A program made the position numbers and the translations under genes. Positions 17,566 to 26,857 of a DNA stretch of 64,000 nucleotides are shown here, piece after piece. The notes beneath the pieces were generated by a model, which ran no database searches, was not told the DNA's origin, and saw only the letters and a list, made by a program, of their open reading frames with translations. Numbering within the stretch: the first letter of the stretch is position 1; each line of letters opens with the position of its first letter. The stretch comes from Thalassospira sp. MCCC 1A03138 (GTDB lineage: Bacteria > Pseudomonadota > Alphaproteobacteria > Rhodospirillales > Thalassospiraceae): NCBI RefSeq assembly GCF_002115785.1, contig NZ_JFJY01000001.1, forward strand, positions 744,001 through 808,000, in the 5' to 3' direction.

Positions 17566-18341
17566 CCAACAAGCTGTTTTCCCCGATCATTCTTTTACTG
17601 GTACTGGCCTTTCTGATTGGTCCGTTCCTGATCATTATCGCGGCATCGCTGTCGGCCGGCGAAACGCTTGCCTTCCCCCCACAGGGACTATCTCTACGCT
17701 GGGTGCTGAAAGTCTTCGAGGTCGAAAGCTTCCGTGCGAGTTTCGGCATCTCGATGTTTCTTGCCATCGGCGGCACGCTTGCCGCCCTGATCCTTGGCAT
17801 TCCGGCAAGTTATGCGCTGTCGCGCTACAAGGTCCCCGGTGCGGAAACCATCCGGACCATCGTATCGTCACCGATCATTGTGCCGGGCATCATTGTCGGT
17901 CTGGCACTGCTGCGTTACTTCGTCGTACCTTTCAATTTCGGCATTCTGTTTGCTCTGTTTCTGGCGCATACCGCACTGATCCTGCCCTATGCGGTGCGCG
18001 TGGTGTCAGCCAGCCTTAACAACTTGCAATCTGACATCGAAGAAGCCGCCGTGCTTTTGGGGTCGTCGCGGATTGGCGCCTTTTTCCGCGTGGTGATGCC
18101 AAATATCCGTGGCGGTATTCTCGCCGCCTTCATTCTGGGCTTTGTCACCAGCTTCAATCAAGTGCCGGTTTCCCTGTTTTTATCCGGGCCCGGTGTCCGA
18201 ACCCTTCCAATCGACATGCTCGCCTATATGGAAATAACCTATGACCCGTCGGTCGCAGCTCTGTCCGCGCTGCTTGCCTTCATGTCGCTGGGCATTGTCT
18301 TTCTGGCCGAACGTTTCCTAGGATTTTCCCGCTATGTCTGA
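17562..18341 (+). CDS. ABC transporter permease (PotC type)
   Basis: The 259-residue protein is the second permease, with about six helices and the EAA loop NNLQSDIEEAAVLLGSSRIG. It overlaps the first permease by four bases (ATGA) and the ATPase gene by eight, which indicates tight translational coupling. The closing segment VAALSALLAFMSLGIVFLAERF is typical of PotC-like permeases. Confidence 0.92.
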   Translation: MTNKLFSPIILLLVLAFLIGPFLIIIAASLSAGETLAFPPQGLSLRWVLKVFEVESFRASFGISMFLAIGGTLAALILGIPASYALSRYKVPGAETIRTIVSSPIIVPGIIVGLALLRYFVVPFNFGILFALFLAHTALILPYAVRVVSASLNNLQSDIEEAAVLLGSSRIGAFFRVVMPNIRGGILAAFILGFVTSFNQVPVSLFLSGPGVRTLPIDMLAYMEITYDPSVAALSALLAFMSLGIVFLAERFLGFSRYV

Positions 18342-19368
18342 TGCCCGCTTTCTCTGTCTTGAAAAACTGACCCTGTCTTACGGTAAAAATGTTGCCGTAC
18401 CGGAAATGGATCTTGATATCGGCAAGGGTGAACTGGTTGCCCTGCTTGGCCCGTCGGGCTGCGGCAAAACCACCACCATGCGCGCCATTGCCGGGTTGAT
18501 GGAGCCGTCATCGGGCAAGATCATCCTTGATAATGTCGACATCACCCGGACCCCCGCCAACAAACGCCCGGTCGGGCTGGTGTTTCAGTCCTATGCCCTG
18601 TTCCCGCACCTTAACGTCTATGAAAACGTTGCCTTCGGACTGAAGCTGATGGGTGTTCGCGGCAAGGAACTGGACGACAAGGTGCAGGAAGGCCTTCGGA
18701 CTGTCGGCCTGTCCAAATTCGCGACACGCAAACCCGCCGAGCTTTCCGGCGGCCAGCAGCAGCGCGTCTCGCTGGCGCGTTCGATGGTTATGGAACCCAA
18801 GGTGCTGCTGCTTGACGAACCGCTATCAAACCTTGATGCACGGCTCCGCCTTGAAATGCGCACCGAATTACAGCGTGTGCAAAAGGAAAGCGGTGTCACG
18901 ATGATCTTCGTCACCCACGATCAGGTCGAAGCCCTTGCCATGGCCGACCGGATTATCGTGATGCTTGATGGTCATATCGAACAGATCGGCACACCCGAAG
19001 ACATCTATAACCGCCCGGTTTCCGATTTTGTTGCGGACTTTGTCGGGTTTGAAAATGTTTTTGCGCTTGAAAACGGCAAACTCAAAACCGCGACCGGAAC
19101 TGTCGAACTTTCGGTGACGCCCCCGACTGATGCCAAAGGCCTTGCCTGGCGACCGTCGATGGTCTCCCTTGGCAGTGGACCGTTCGAGGGCACGATACGC
19201 GGTACGTCATTTGCCGGGGGCACACGGGAATACCTGCTTGATACCCCGCTTGGCCCGATCAAGGCGGAATGCGATGCCAGCCTTCCGGCCCATGAATTCA
19301 GTTCTGTCCTGAAATTCGATCTGCCTGTATCGCAGGCCGCCCCCCTATCGCGCGTCGGGAGCCTTTGA
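18334..19368 (+). CDS. ABC transporter ATP-binding protein (PotA/FbpC type)
   Basis: The 344-residue ATPase has Walker A GPSGCGKTT, Q-loop QSYALFPHLN, signature LSGGQQQRVSLARS, Walker B LLLDEPLSNLDARLR and the H-loop THDQVEALAMAD. A C-terminal TOBE-like regulatory domain covers about residues 240-344. It energises the import channel formed by the two permeases just upstream. The stop codon TGA overlaps the ATG of the nucleoside hydrolase gene. Confidence 0.95.
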   Translation: MSDARFLCLEKLTLSYGKNVAVPEMDLDIGKGELVALLGPSGCGKTTTMRAIAGLMEPSSGKIILDNVDITRTPANKRPVGLVFQSYALFPHLNVYENVAFGLKLMGVRGKELDDKVQEGLRTVGLSKFATRKPAELSGGQQQRVSLARSMVMEPKVLLLDEPLSNLDARLRLEMRTELQRVQKESGVTMIFVTHDQVEALAMADRIIVMLDGHIEQIGTPEDIYNRPVSDFVADFVGFENVFALENGKLKTATGTVELSVTPPTDAKGLAWRPSMVSLGSGPFEGTIRGTSFAGGTREYLLDTPLGPIKAECDASLPAHEFSSVLKFDLPVSQAAPLSRVGSL

Positions 19369-20297
19369 TGGGACTGTGGATCGACACCGATATGGGCTTT
19401 GACGATCTGGCCGCGGTGCTGGTTGTCATCCATGCCGGAAAGCGGATCGACGGAATGTCCCTGATTGCCGGGAATTCCCCGCTTGAACGCGTGCGGATCA
19501 ATGCAGCCAGTGCCGCACGCCAGTTTGGCTGGGGTTTCAAAATCTATACCGGTCGGGAAACGGCGGTTATGGGCGGACTTGAAACCGCCGAACGGATTCT
19601 TGGCCCCCTTGGCATGCAATCAAGCGGCGCACACCTGCCCGATTGCCGTCCGATTGCCGAAAGCAGCGCGTTCGACGGTCTTTGCAACTGGCTTGAAGGC
19701 AAATCCGGACCGGATGATGAACGCCATATTCTGGCCCTTGGCCCGCTTGGCAATATTACATCCCTGGTTCTGGCCCGGCCTGATCTGGCGCGCAAAATCG
19801 ACCGTGTGACATGGATGGGGGGTGCCGTAACGCGCGGCAATCACACCGCACTCGCCGAATATAATGCCTTTGCCGACCCCGAAGCTGTTGCCATTACCCT
19901 GTCCCATCAGGTGCCCCTGCGCATGGTGGATCTTGATCTCTGTCGGCAGGTACTGGCCACCCCGAATGATGTGACACCTATCCGCAATGCTGGCGGAAAA
20001 AATGCCGGTCTTCTGGCCGATCTGACCGAAGGATACATCAATATCGCCCTGTCACGCGGGCGCGATGCGATGGCGGTTTTCGATCCTTGCGCGGCGGTCG
20101 CCGTGATTGATGAAGATGCGATCAGCTTTGCCGATGCACATATCGAAATTGATACCAGCCACGGTCCTTCGCGTGGGCAAACCATTGTTGCCCCAAACCC
20201 GACCGCGATCAAAAACGCGCAATATGCCGTTTCTGTTGACACAAAACGCGCGCGCGACCTGATCTTTTCAGCCCTGAAGGCGGAAGCAGCGAAATGA
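19368..20297 (+). CDS. Nucleoside hydrolase (IUNH family)
   Basis: The 309-residue protein begins with the calcium-binding signature DTDMGFDD (D6, D8, D12, D13), the hallmark of inosine-uridine preferring nucleoside hydrolases; the usual proline is methionine here. Later segments include LALGPLGNI, VTWMGGAV, NAFADPEAV and a FDPCAAVAVID motif. It should split a ribonucleoside into base and ribose in the cytoplasm. GGGAG lies just upstream of the ATG at 19368. Directly after the ABC importer and before adenine deaminase, it fits import, cleavage to adenine and ribose, then deamination. Specificity is not readable. Confidence 0.92.
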   Translation: MGLWIDTDMGFDDLAAVLVVIHAGKRIDGMSLIAGNSPLERVRINAASAARQFGWGFKIYTGRETAVMGGLETAERILGPLGMQSSGAHLPDCRPIAESSAFDGLCNWLEGKSGPDDERHILALGPLGNITSLVLARPDLARKIDRVTWMGGAVTRGNHTALAEYNAFADPEAVAITLSHQVPLRMVDLDLCRQVLATPNDVTPIRNAGGKNAGLLADLTEGYINIALSRGRDAMAVFDPCAAVAVIDEDAISFADAHIEIDTSHGPSRGQTIVAPNPTAIKNAQYAVSVDTKRARDLIFSALKAEAAK

Positions 20298-22078
20298 ATA
20301 ACCGCACGACAGAACCCGGTGATCTGACCTGCCATAAATTGCGCACACGTGCCGTCGCCGCCGCACGCGGCGATGAACCGTTCGATATCCTGATTACCGG
20401 TGGCAAGCTTGTCGATATGGTGACCGGTGAAATCCGCAAGGCCGATATTGGCCTGATTGGGCCAATGATCGCAAGCGTCCATGAACCGGCAACCAGAAGC
20501 GACGCCCGCAAAATCATCAGCGCACGGGGCGGTTATGTCAACCCCGGCCTGATCGATACACACATGCATATCGAAAGCTCGATGGTCACACCAGCGATCT
20601 ATGCCGAGACGGTCGTTGCCCGCGGCGTCACCACAATCGTCTGGGATCCGCATGAATTTGGCAATGTGCGGGGGCTTGATGGTGTCCGCTGGGCGATTGA
20701 AGCAACACGTGACCTGCCACTGCGCGTACTTGTTCTGGCACCATCCTGCGTTCCTGCTGCGCCCGGCCTTGAAATGTCCGGTGCTGATTTTGACGGTGAT
20801 GCCATGGCCGAAATGCTCTCCTGGCCAGAAATCGCCGGGGTTGCCGAAGTCATGAATATGCGCGGCGTGATTGATCGCGATCCGCGCATGACCAATATCG
20901 TGCAGGCTGGGCTTGCGTCCGGGAAACTTGTCTGCGGTCATGCGCGCGGCCTCGAAGGACCCGATCTTGCCGCCTTTATGACGGCCGGGGTCAGTTCCGA
21001 CCATGAACTGGTTTCAAACGATGATTTGATGGCAAAACTGCGTGCCGGTCTTGCGGTTGAAATGCGCGGATCGCACGATCATCTGCTGCCGGGTTTTGTC
21101 GAAACGCTTAATGAATTGGGTTTCCTGCCACAAACCGTCACGCTGTGTACCGATGACGTCTTCCCCGACGACCTGTTCAATGCTGGCGGGCTTGATGACG
21201 TGGTGCGTCGTCTGGTCCGTTATGGCATGAAACCGGAATGGGCGTTGCGGGCGGCAACCCTGAATGCTGCGATGCGCCTTGGCCGTTCCGATCTTGGTCT
21301 GATTGCCGCCGGACGGCGTGCCGATATTGTCGTCTTTGACGACCTGACCGATTTTCAGGCGCGCCATGTCATCGCAAATGGCGAGATTGTTTCCGAGGCC
21401 GGCGAAATGACGGCGAAAGCCGTTTCGATTGATCCCGCCCCCCTTTCCGACACAATGAAGATGGATGTCCTCAGCATTGATGATTTTCGCGTGCCTGCGT
21501 CCGGGGATCGCGTCCGGATTGCCATCATCGACCGACCGCGCTTTACCCGCTGGGCGACGGCTGACACCGATGTAAAAGACGGCTATGTTGTGCCACCTTC
21601 GGGCACGACCATGATCGCGGTTGCCCATCGCCACGGAAAGGCGGACAGCAAACCACGCGTCGGCTTCCTGACCGGATGGGGTGACTGGAAAGGTGCTGTT
21701 TGCACCACCGTCTCGCATGACAGCCACAACGTTACGGTGTTTGGCGGCAACCCGCGCGACATGATGGTGGCGGCCAATGCCGTCATCCGTGCCGGTGGCG
21801 GTATGGCGGTGGCATCAAACGGCAAGCTTGATGCCCTTCTTCCCCTGCCGCTTTGCGGGTTGGTTTCGGATGCCCCCATGGATCATGTTGCGCAGCAATT
21901 TGCCGATATCCGAACCGCCACGGATGCGATTGTCGACTGGCAACCGCCCTATCTGGTTTTCAAAGCCTTGTTCGGCGCAACATTGGCCTGCAATCCCGGC
22001 CCGCACCAAACCGACCGCGGGATCGGCGATGTTACCACCGGTCAACTTCTGACCACGCCGGTTCTGGAAATCATTTAG
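20294..22078 (+). CDS. ade: Adenine deaminase
   Basis: The 594-residue protein matches the bacterial Ade family in length and order. The amidohydrolase metal motif is DTHMHIESSMVTP; WDPHEFGNV, CGHARGL and SSDHEL (metal or catalytic histidines) follow. The C-terminal Ade domain ends GDVTTGQLLTTPVLEII. The enzyme converts adenine to hypoxanthine and ammonia. It overlaps the nucleoside hydrolase gene by four bases and is the last gene of the operon. Confidence 0.95.
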   Translation: MNNRTTEPGDLTCHKLRTRAVAAARGDEPFDILITGGKLVDMVTGEIRKADIGLIGPMIASVHEPATRSDARKIISARGGYVNPGLIDTHMHIESSMVTPAIYAETVVARGVTTIVWDPHEFGNVRGLDGVRWAIEATRDLPLRVLVLAPSCVPAAPGLEMSGADFDGDAMAEMLSWPEIAGVAEVMNMRGVIDRDPRMTNIVQAGLASGKLVCGHARGLEGPDLAAFMTAGVSSDHELVSNDDLMAKLRAGLAVEMRGSHDHLLPGFVETLNELGFLPQTVTLCTDDVFPDDLFNAGGLDDVVRRLVRYGMKPEWALRAATLNAAMRLGRSDLGLIAAGRRADIVVFDDLTDFQARHVIANGEIVSEAGEMTAKAVSIDPAPLSDTMKMDVLSIDDFRVPASGDRVRIAIIDRPRFTRWATADTDVKDGYVVPPSGTTMIAVAHRHGKADSKPRVGFLTGWGDWKGAVCTTVSHDSHNVTVFGGNPRDMMVAANAVIRAGGGMAVASNGKLDALLPLPLCGLVSDAPMDHVAQQFADIRTATDAIVDWQPPYLVFKALFGATLACNPGPHQTDRGIGDVTTGQLLTTPVLEII

Positions 22079-22085
22079 ATCGCAA

Positions 22086-22123
22086 AATACCCCGCTATTT
22101 TGATCGTGATATAGAGGGGTATT
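22086..22123. terminator. Hairpin between ade and uxuB (convergent genes)
   Basis: AATACCCC (22086-22093) pairs with GGGGTATT (22116-22123), and inner CTAT pairs with ATAG. The hairpin follows the ade stop by 8 bases and lies before the end of the convergent uxuB-like gene. No long T-run follows, so efficiency is uncertain. The remaining bases to 22289 show no gene. Confidence 0.55.
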
Positions 22124-22289
22124 GTAGTATTACTTCGCCCCATTCAATGACGCAAAATACACCGACTGATAATTGATCGGCAGGAAGCGCTCATGCAACT
22201 AGCGGAATGTTTCGTCGGGATCAAGGTCGTTAAACAGGACAGGATCGAACTATTTTGCATCTGCAGGATCGCAATGAACCGGAGTAAAG

Positions 22290-23741
22290 TCACGTATTGA
22301 TCTCGTGCCTGATGGCGGCATCGGCACCGTCCGACATTAGTATCGAAAGGCGTTTAATTACGGCTTCACGCCAGAACGGGCTATCCTGCAACTGTTTGGG
22401 CATCCAGCCCTTAAGACCGGAAAGTTTTTCGCATATCGCGGCTGCATCCTGACTATCCGCCAGTGCTTCCCTGATTTCGTTTGCACGCGGATCATTGAGC
22501 AGTTCTGCAGCTCCGTCTGGCGCAGTGTTGACACGCTGGCGCATCACAGCCATCCAGGCAGCAAAACAAAGGGCAAACGTGCCGAGCATCTTGCTTTCCT
22601 GCGGCAGGTCACAAGCCGGGGAGAAAATCCGCTGCGGGAGTTTTTCCGTGCCATCCATGGCAATCTGACGGGTTTCGTGTGCGATTTCGGGATTACGGAA
22701 ACGTTCGACCAATTCGGCCCCGTAATCCGAAAAATCAATCCCGGCAAGCGGTGCCATCGTTGCAGCAGCATTTTCCATATGCTGCGCAACAAGTTGCGAG
22801 AAAGCCTCGTTCGCCATTGCGTCGCGGACATAGCGGTAATCACCGACTTGCCCCAAATAGGCGATCAGGGAGTGGCTGCCGTTAAGCATACGGAGCTTCA
22901 TAAGCTCGTAAGGCTCTACATCGTGAACCAGAATTGCACCGGCTTCTTCCCAGGCAGGCCTACCATCGGGGAAATCATCCTCGATAACCCACTGTGAAAA
23001 GGGTTCGGTTTCAATTGCCGCCGGGTCGTCCATCCCGGTTAAACGCTTGGCATCCGAAAGCGTTGTCGCTGTCGCAGCCGGGGTAATCCGGTCAACCATC
23101 GTCGAGGGGAAGGACACATTATCCTCGATCCAGCCTGCAAGGTCCGGGTCGCTCCGCTTGGCAAAGTCAATCACACCGTTGCGCAACAACACCCCGTTCG
23201 ATGGCAGATTGTCACAGGAAACAATTGTAAATGGACGAATGCCCGCCTGTTTGCGGCGCTTCAGCCCGGCAACCAATATCCCGAGAAGCCCGGTTGGCGT
23301 GGCGGGATATGCCAGATCATGTTTTACAGCCGGATTTTCCGCCTGAACCGTTCCCGACACCCGATCAATGCCATATGCCTTTTCGGTGACCGTAATGGTA
23401 ACAATCCGGATTGCCGGATCGGCAAGTGCATCCAAAACCGGTGCAACATCACGCGAAGCCGCTATTGCCTTTGACAGGCTGGTGATCCTGCGGGCCTTGG
23501 GGCCATCCGGATGACGTTCAATCACCGTAAAGGCGCAGTCCTGGGCATTCAGGGCGTCGACAATATCAGTGCTACGCAAACTGACACCGATGATGCGCCA
23601 GTTCCCGCCTTTGGCCTGCATTGCCACGTCAGTATAAACCGCCTGATGGGCGCGGTGAAAAGCACCAATACCGATATGCACGATACCGGCCGTTGCCATA
23701 TCTGCATTGGGGGCAGCAGTGGAATTATCCGAAGGTATCAT
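22290..23741 (-). CDS. uxuB: Mannitol dehydrogenase family protein, probable D-mannonate/D-fructuronate oxidoreductase
   Basis: The 483-residue protein has the N-terminal nucleotide fold (GIVHIGIGAFHRAHQAVYTD) and the polyol-specific long-chain dehydrogenase signature LMKLRMLNGSHSLIAYLG with conserved K, N and H. It interconverts D-fructuronate and D-mannonate with NAD(H). Overlap of four bases with mannonate dehydratase, the next enzyme of the pathway, supports fructuronate reductase over mannitol 2-dehydrogenase. Confidence 0.92.
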   Translation of the reverse strand: MIPSDNSTAAPNADMATAGIVHIGIGAFHRAHQAVYTDVAMQAKGGNWRIIGVSLRSTDIVDALNAQDCAFTVIERHPDGPKARRITSLSKAIAASRDVAPVLDALADPAIRIVTITVTEKAYGIDRVSGTVQAENPAVKHDLAYPATPTGLLGILVAGLKRRKQAGIRPFTIVSCDNLPSNGVLLRNGVIDFAKRSDPDLAGWIEDNVSFPSTMVDRITPAATATTLSDAKRLTGMDDPAAIETEPFSQWVIEDDFPDGRPAWEEAGAILVHDVEPYELMKLRMLNGSHSLIAYLGQVGDYRYVRDAMANEAFSQLVAQHMENAAATMAPLAGIDFSDYGAELVERFRNPEIAHETRQIAMDGTEKLPQRIFSPACDLPQESKMLGTFALCFAAWMAVMRQRVNTAPDGAAELLNDPRANEIREALADSQDAAAICEKLSGLKGWMPKQLQDSPFWREAVIKRLSILMSDGADAAIRHEINT

Positions 23742-24961
23742 TTTTGAACCCCAAGCAGATCAAACCTTGCAGAAAGTGCCGTCATTACCCCCCGCAACTC
23801 GGCAAGCCCCTTGAGACGCCCGATCGCCGGATAACCCGGCTGCCCCTTCCGGTTCAGGTCATCAAGAATATCCTGCCCGTGATCCGGACGCATGGGGATG
23901 TTCCAGTCCGCACGTCCCGCAGCCTTCCGCCGAGCTTCCTCTCGCAGGATTTCCTCGATCAGATCGACCATATTGGTGTCACCGTCCAAGTGCTCTGCCT
24001 CGTGAAAACTGCACGGCAAGCCTTCGCTTTCGCGTTTGGTATTGCGCAAATGGATGAAATGCACGCGATCCCCCCAGCGCCTCATCATCCCCGGCAGGTC
24101 ATTTTCAGGACGGACACCAAGCGAGCCGGAACACAACGTAATACCGTTCTCCGGGATATCGATAGCACGCATGATAAAGGCGTAATCGTCTTCGGTCGAC
24201 ATGATCCGCGGCAACCCCAGAAGCGCGAAGGGTGGATCATCGGGATGACAGCACATACGAATGCCGACCTCGCGCGCGACCGGAACAACTTCTTCAAGAA
24301 ACGCGACCAGATTGGCGCGAAGCCTATCAGCGTCAATCGCTGCATAGGTTTCAAGCAATGCACGCAGATCATCCAGAGAGAGGTTTTCAACAGAGCCGGG
24401 CAAACCAAAGGCAACCGTTCGTTCCAGCTCGGCACAGCGTTTGTCCGTCATTTCGGCAAAACGGTTTTTGGCTTCGGCAACGATTCCGGCGGGATAGTCA
24501 TTTTCCGCACCGGCACGGTTCAGGATGAACAGGTCAAATGCGACGAAATCGGTCAGGTCAAAACGCATGCAGGTTGCACCGTTGGATAGTCGCCAATTCA
24601 GATGCGTGCGTGTCCAGTCAAGAACCGGCATGAAGTTGTAGCAGACAATGCTGATCCCGGAATCAGCAAGGTTATGCAGGCTTTGCTTGTAAGCTTCGAT
24701 ATGATCACGCCATGGACCAACCTGCCGCTTGATCGACTCGGAAACCGGAAGACTTTCAACAACATCCCAGGTCAGCCCCGACGGTGCACCATCTTTCATG
24801 GTGGCAATTTCAGCATGACGCTTGGCAATTTCATCGGGGGTCCAGACAGCGCCACTCGGCACATGATGAAGGGCGGAAACCACACCATGTGCACCGGCCT
24901 GACAAATATCGTCAATGCTGACCAGGTCACTCGGGCCGAACCATCTCCAGGTTTGTTTCAT
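23738..24961 (-). CDS. uxuA: Mannonate dehydratase
   Basis: The 407-residue protein begins with the family sequence MKQTWRWFGPSDLVSI and has the metal-binding CCHPDDPP and HLRN segments. It dehydrates D-mannonate to 2-keto-3-deoxy-D-gluconate. The start at 24961 is fixed by the conserved N-terminus and an AGAGAGA site. It is first of the uxuA-uxuB pair and divergent from a GntR regulator, with a shared 128-base control region. KDG kinase and aldolase are not in this window. Confidence 0.95.
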   Translation of the reverse strand: MKQTWRWFGPSDLVSIDDICQAGAHGVVSALHHVPSGAVWTPDEIAKRHAEIATMKDGAPSGLTWDVVESLPVSESIKRQVGPWRDHIEAYKQSLHNLADSGISIVCYNFMPVLDWTRTHLNWRLSNGATCMRFDLTDFVAFDLFILNRAGAENDYPAGIVAEAKNRFAEMTDKRCAELERTVAFGLPGSVENLSLDDLRALLETYAAIDADRLRANLVAFLEEVVPVAREVGIRMCCHPDDPPFALLGLPRIMSTEDDYAFIMRAIDIPENGITLCSGSLGVRPENDLPGMMRRWGDRVHFIHLRNTKRESEGLPCSFHEAEHLDGDTNMVDLIEEILREEARRKAAGRADWNIPMRPDHGQDILDDLNRKGQPGYPAIGRLKGLAELRGVMTALSARFDLLGVQK

Positions 24962-25044
24962 GTGTTTCTCTCTGTATTGGCGTGGTGTCTTCAACACCGA
25001 ACTATAACGGTTGTGAACAGTATCACGACATAATTTTGTTGACT

Positions 25045-25068
25045 AGTATGGTAGTATGCATCATGACT
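25045..25068. promoter_or_regulatory. Repeat region in the uxuA-gntR divergent promoter, candidate GntR operator
   Basis: AGTATG occurs twice, two bases apart, and the longer span forms the imperfect palindrome ATGNT-N7-ANCAT. FadR-subfamily GntR proteins bind short palindromes in such divergent regions. The match is imperfect, so this is a weak candidate. Confidence 0.3.
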
Positions 25069-25089
25069 CAGAAAAGCAAGGAGAGATTG

Positions 25090-25800
25090 ATGGGCGATCC
25101 CGAACAAAACGACTGGGAAATCACACACGATCAGGCTGTCGGCCCACAGATCCATCGCATCATACGCGAACGGATCGTGTGTACGGACCTGCTTCCCGGT
25201 GTGCGCCTGTCCGAAGCAGAACTTGCAAAACATTTTAATGTCAGCCGCCAACCGGTCCGCGAAGCTTTCATCAAGCTTGCCGACGAGGGCCTTTTAGAAG
25301 TTCGTCCGCAGCGCGGAACCTATGTGCGTAAAATTTCTGTTGCCGCTGTTCTTGACGCGCGCTTTGTCCGCGAAGCGATTGAAGCCGACATTGCACGGTT
25401 TGTTGCTAAAGAACCCGACGACACGTTTCTTGCCCGTCTCGAACAACTGATTTCCGATCAGCGCAAGGCAATCCAAGGCGATGCGCGGTCGTTTCTGAAA
25501 TTGGATCATGACTTCCATCGCTGCCTCGCCGAAGCCGCGGGGAAAACCTATGCATGGAAAGTCGTCGAAGACGTCCGCGCCCAACTCGACCGGGTCCGGT
25601 ATCTCAGCTACTTCCAGTTTCCGATGGATGAAATAATCGAACAGCATGTCCAAATTGTTTCGGCGATAACCTCGCGCGATCCCGAAACAGCCTGTGCGGC
25701 CATGCGGAAACACCTTCGTGAAATCCTGCATACGCTGCCTGATATAGCACGCTCCAGATCGGAGCTGTTTGACGACGCGACTTCTGCGTCTTCTCCGTAA
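25090..25800 (+). CDS. GntR-family regulator, FCD (FadR) subfamily
   Basis: The 236-residue protein has an N-terminal winged helix (LSEAELAKHFNVSRQPVREAFIKLADEG split over residues 40-70) and a C-terminal FCD ligand domain with metal-type residues in LDHDFHRCLAEAAG, EQHVQI and RKHLREI. An AAGGAGAG site places the start at 25090, although the frame is open far upstream. It lies between uxuA (divergent) and the TRAP genes (27 bases downstream, same strand). It most likely represses both units until a uronate or aldonate is present. Confidence 0.92.
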   Translation: MGDPEQNDWEITHDQAVGPQIHRIIRERIVCTDLLPGVRLSEAELAKHFNVSRQPVREAFIKLADEGLLEVRPQRGTYVRKISVAAVLDARFVREAIEADIARFVAKEPDDTFLARLEQLISDQRKAIQGDARSFLKLDHDFHRCLAEAAGKTYAWKVVEDVRAQLDRVRYLSYFQFPMDEIIEQHVQIVSAITSRDPETACAAMRKHLREILHTLPDIARSRSELFDDATSASSP

Positions 25801-25827
25801 AGCATCAAACCGAATAGGGAGGAACCG

Positions 25828-26802
25828 ATGCTAAGAAAAACTACGAAAAATTTGATCTTTGCCGGTGTGGCAGCCGTCATGATGAGCCAGTCCGCATTTG
25901 CCGCAGAAGTAACTCTGAAACTTGGCCACCTCGCCAATGAACAGAACTCTTGGCACAAAGCGGCTCTGAAATTCGGCGAAGAAGTCTCTGCGCTGACCGA
26001 TGGCCGTATTGAAGTCCAGGTTTTCCCGAACGAAACCCTGGGTAAGGAAATCGACCTGATCAACGGCATGCAGCTTGGCTCGGTCGACATGACCATTACC
26101 GGTGAAAGCCTTCAGAACTGGGCTCCGATGGCAGCCCTTCTGGCTGTGCCTTACGCCTATCCCACGCTAGAAGACATGGATGCGGTTGCCAGCGGCGAAA
26201 TCGGTTCAAAAATCGAAGATCAGATCGTCGAAAAGGCACAGATTCGTCCGATCGCCTATTTTGCACGTGGTCCGCGTAACCTGACCTCGAACCGTGAAAT
26301 CAAAACCCCGGATGATCTTAATGGTCTGAAAATGCGCGTTCCGAACGTGCCGCTGTTCCTCGATGTCTGGAAGGCGCTTGGCGCACAGCCGACACCGATG
26401 GCGTTTTCCGAAGTATTTACATCGCTTCAGGCTGGCACGATTGACGCGCAGGAAAACCCGCTTGCACTCATCGATTCCGCCAGCTTCGATGAAGTTCAGA
26501 AATTCGTGAACAAAACCGAGCATGTTCGTTCATGGATCTACCTGACCATTTCGGAAATCACTTGGAACAACCTGTCTGACGAAGACAAGGCTGCTGTGAC
26601 CGAGGCTGCAAAACGCGCACAAGCTTACGAACGCGACCTGTTCGCCGCGGACGAAGAACGCCTGACCAAAGAACTTCAGGAAAAAGGCATGACCTTTGTT
26701 GAAGTTGACAAAAAGGCCTTTGCTGCAAAAGCTAAAGATGCAGTTCTCGCCAATGTTTCCGACGAAATTCGTCCGTTCGTCGAAGAACTCTTCGCAAAAT
26801 AA
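25828..26802 (+). CDS. dctP: TRAP transporter solute-binding protein (DctP family)
   Basis: The 324-residue periplasmic protein has a Sec signal ending SAFA before AEVTL, and the DctP stretches GRIEVQVFPNETLG, GLKMRVPN (with the arginine that usually binds the ligand carboxylate) and FTSLQAGTIDAQENPL. A strong GGGAGGA site precedes the start. Together with uxuA/uxuB and a polyol-acid dehydrogenase, the ligand is probably a C6 sugar acid such as mannonate, gulonate, idonate or glucuronate. The symbol is generic. Confidence 0.93.
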   Translation: MLRKTTKNLIFAGVAAVMMSQSAFAAEVTLKLGHLANEQNSWHKAALKFGEEVSALTDGRIEVQVFPNETLGKEIDLINGMQLGSVDMTITGESLQNWAPMAALLAVPYAYPTLEDMDAVASGEIGSKIEDQIVEKAQIRPIAYFARGPRNLTSNREIKTPDDLNGLKMRVPNVPLFLDVWKALGAQPTPMAFSEVFTSLQAGTIDAQENPLALIDSASFDEVQKFVNKTEHVRSWIYLTISEITWNNLSDEDKAAVTEAAKRAQAYERDLFAADEERLTKELQEKGMTFVEVDKKAFAAKAKDAVLANVSDEIRPFVEELFAK

Positions 26803-26809
26803 AATTTGC

Positions 26810-26838
26810 GGGATCGGTCACTTCGCATGACCGATCCC
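26810..26838 (+). promoter_or_regulatory. Hairpin between TRAP binding-protein and small-permease genes
   Basis: An 11-base perfect stem (GGGATCGGTCA / TGACCGATCCC) closes a 7-base loop and is followed by TTTCC. It lies between dctP and dctQ, the typical place for an attenuator that keeps the binding protein more abundant than the membrane subunits. Confidence 0.7.
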
Positions 26839-26857
26839 TTTCCGACGGGGAAGCAAC

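Noticed and set aside
19907..21004. Minus-strand frame of 365 codons
   Set aside because: Antisense to the nucleoside hydrolase and adenine deaminase genes; rich in H, C and N as in typical shadow frames.
23621..24589. Plus-strand frame of 322 codons
   Set aside because: Antisense to uxuB and uxuA, both of which have conserved active-site motifs here.
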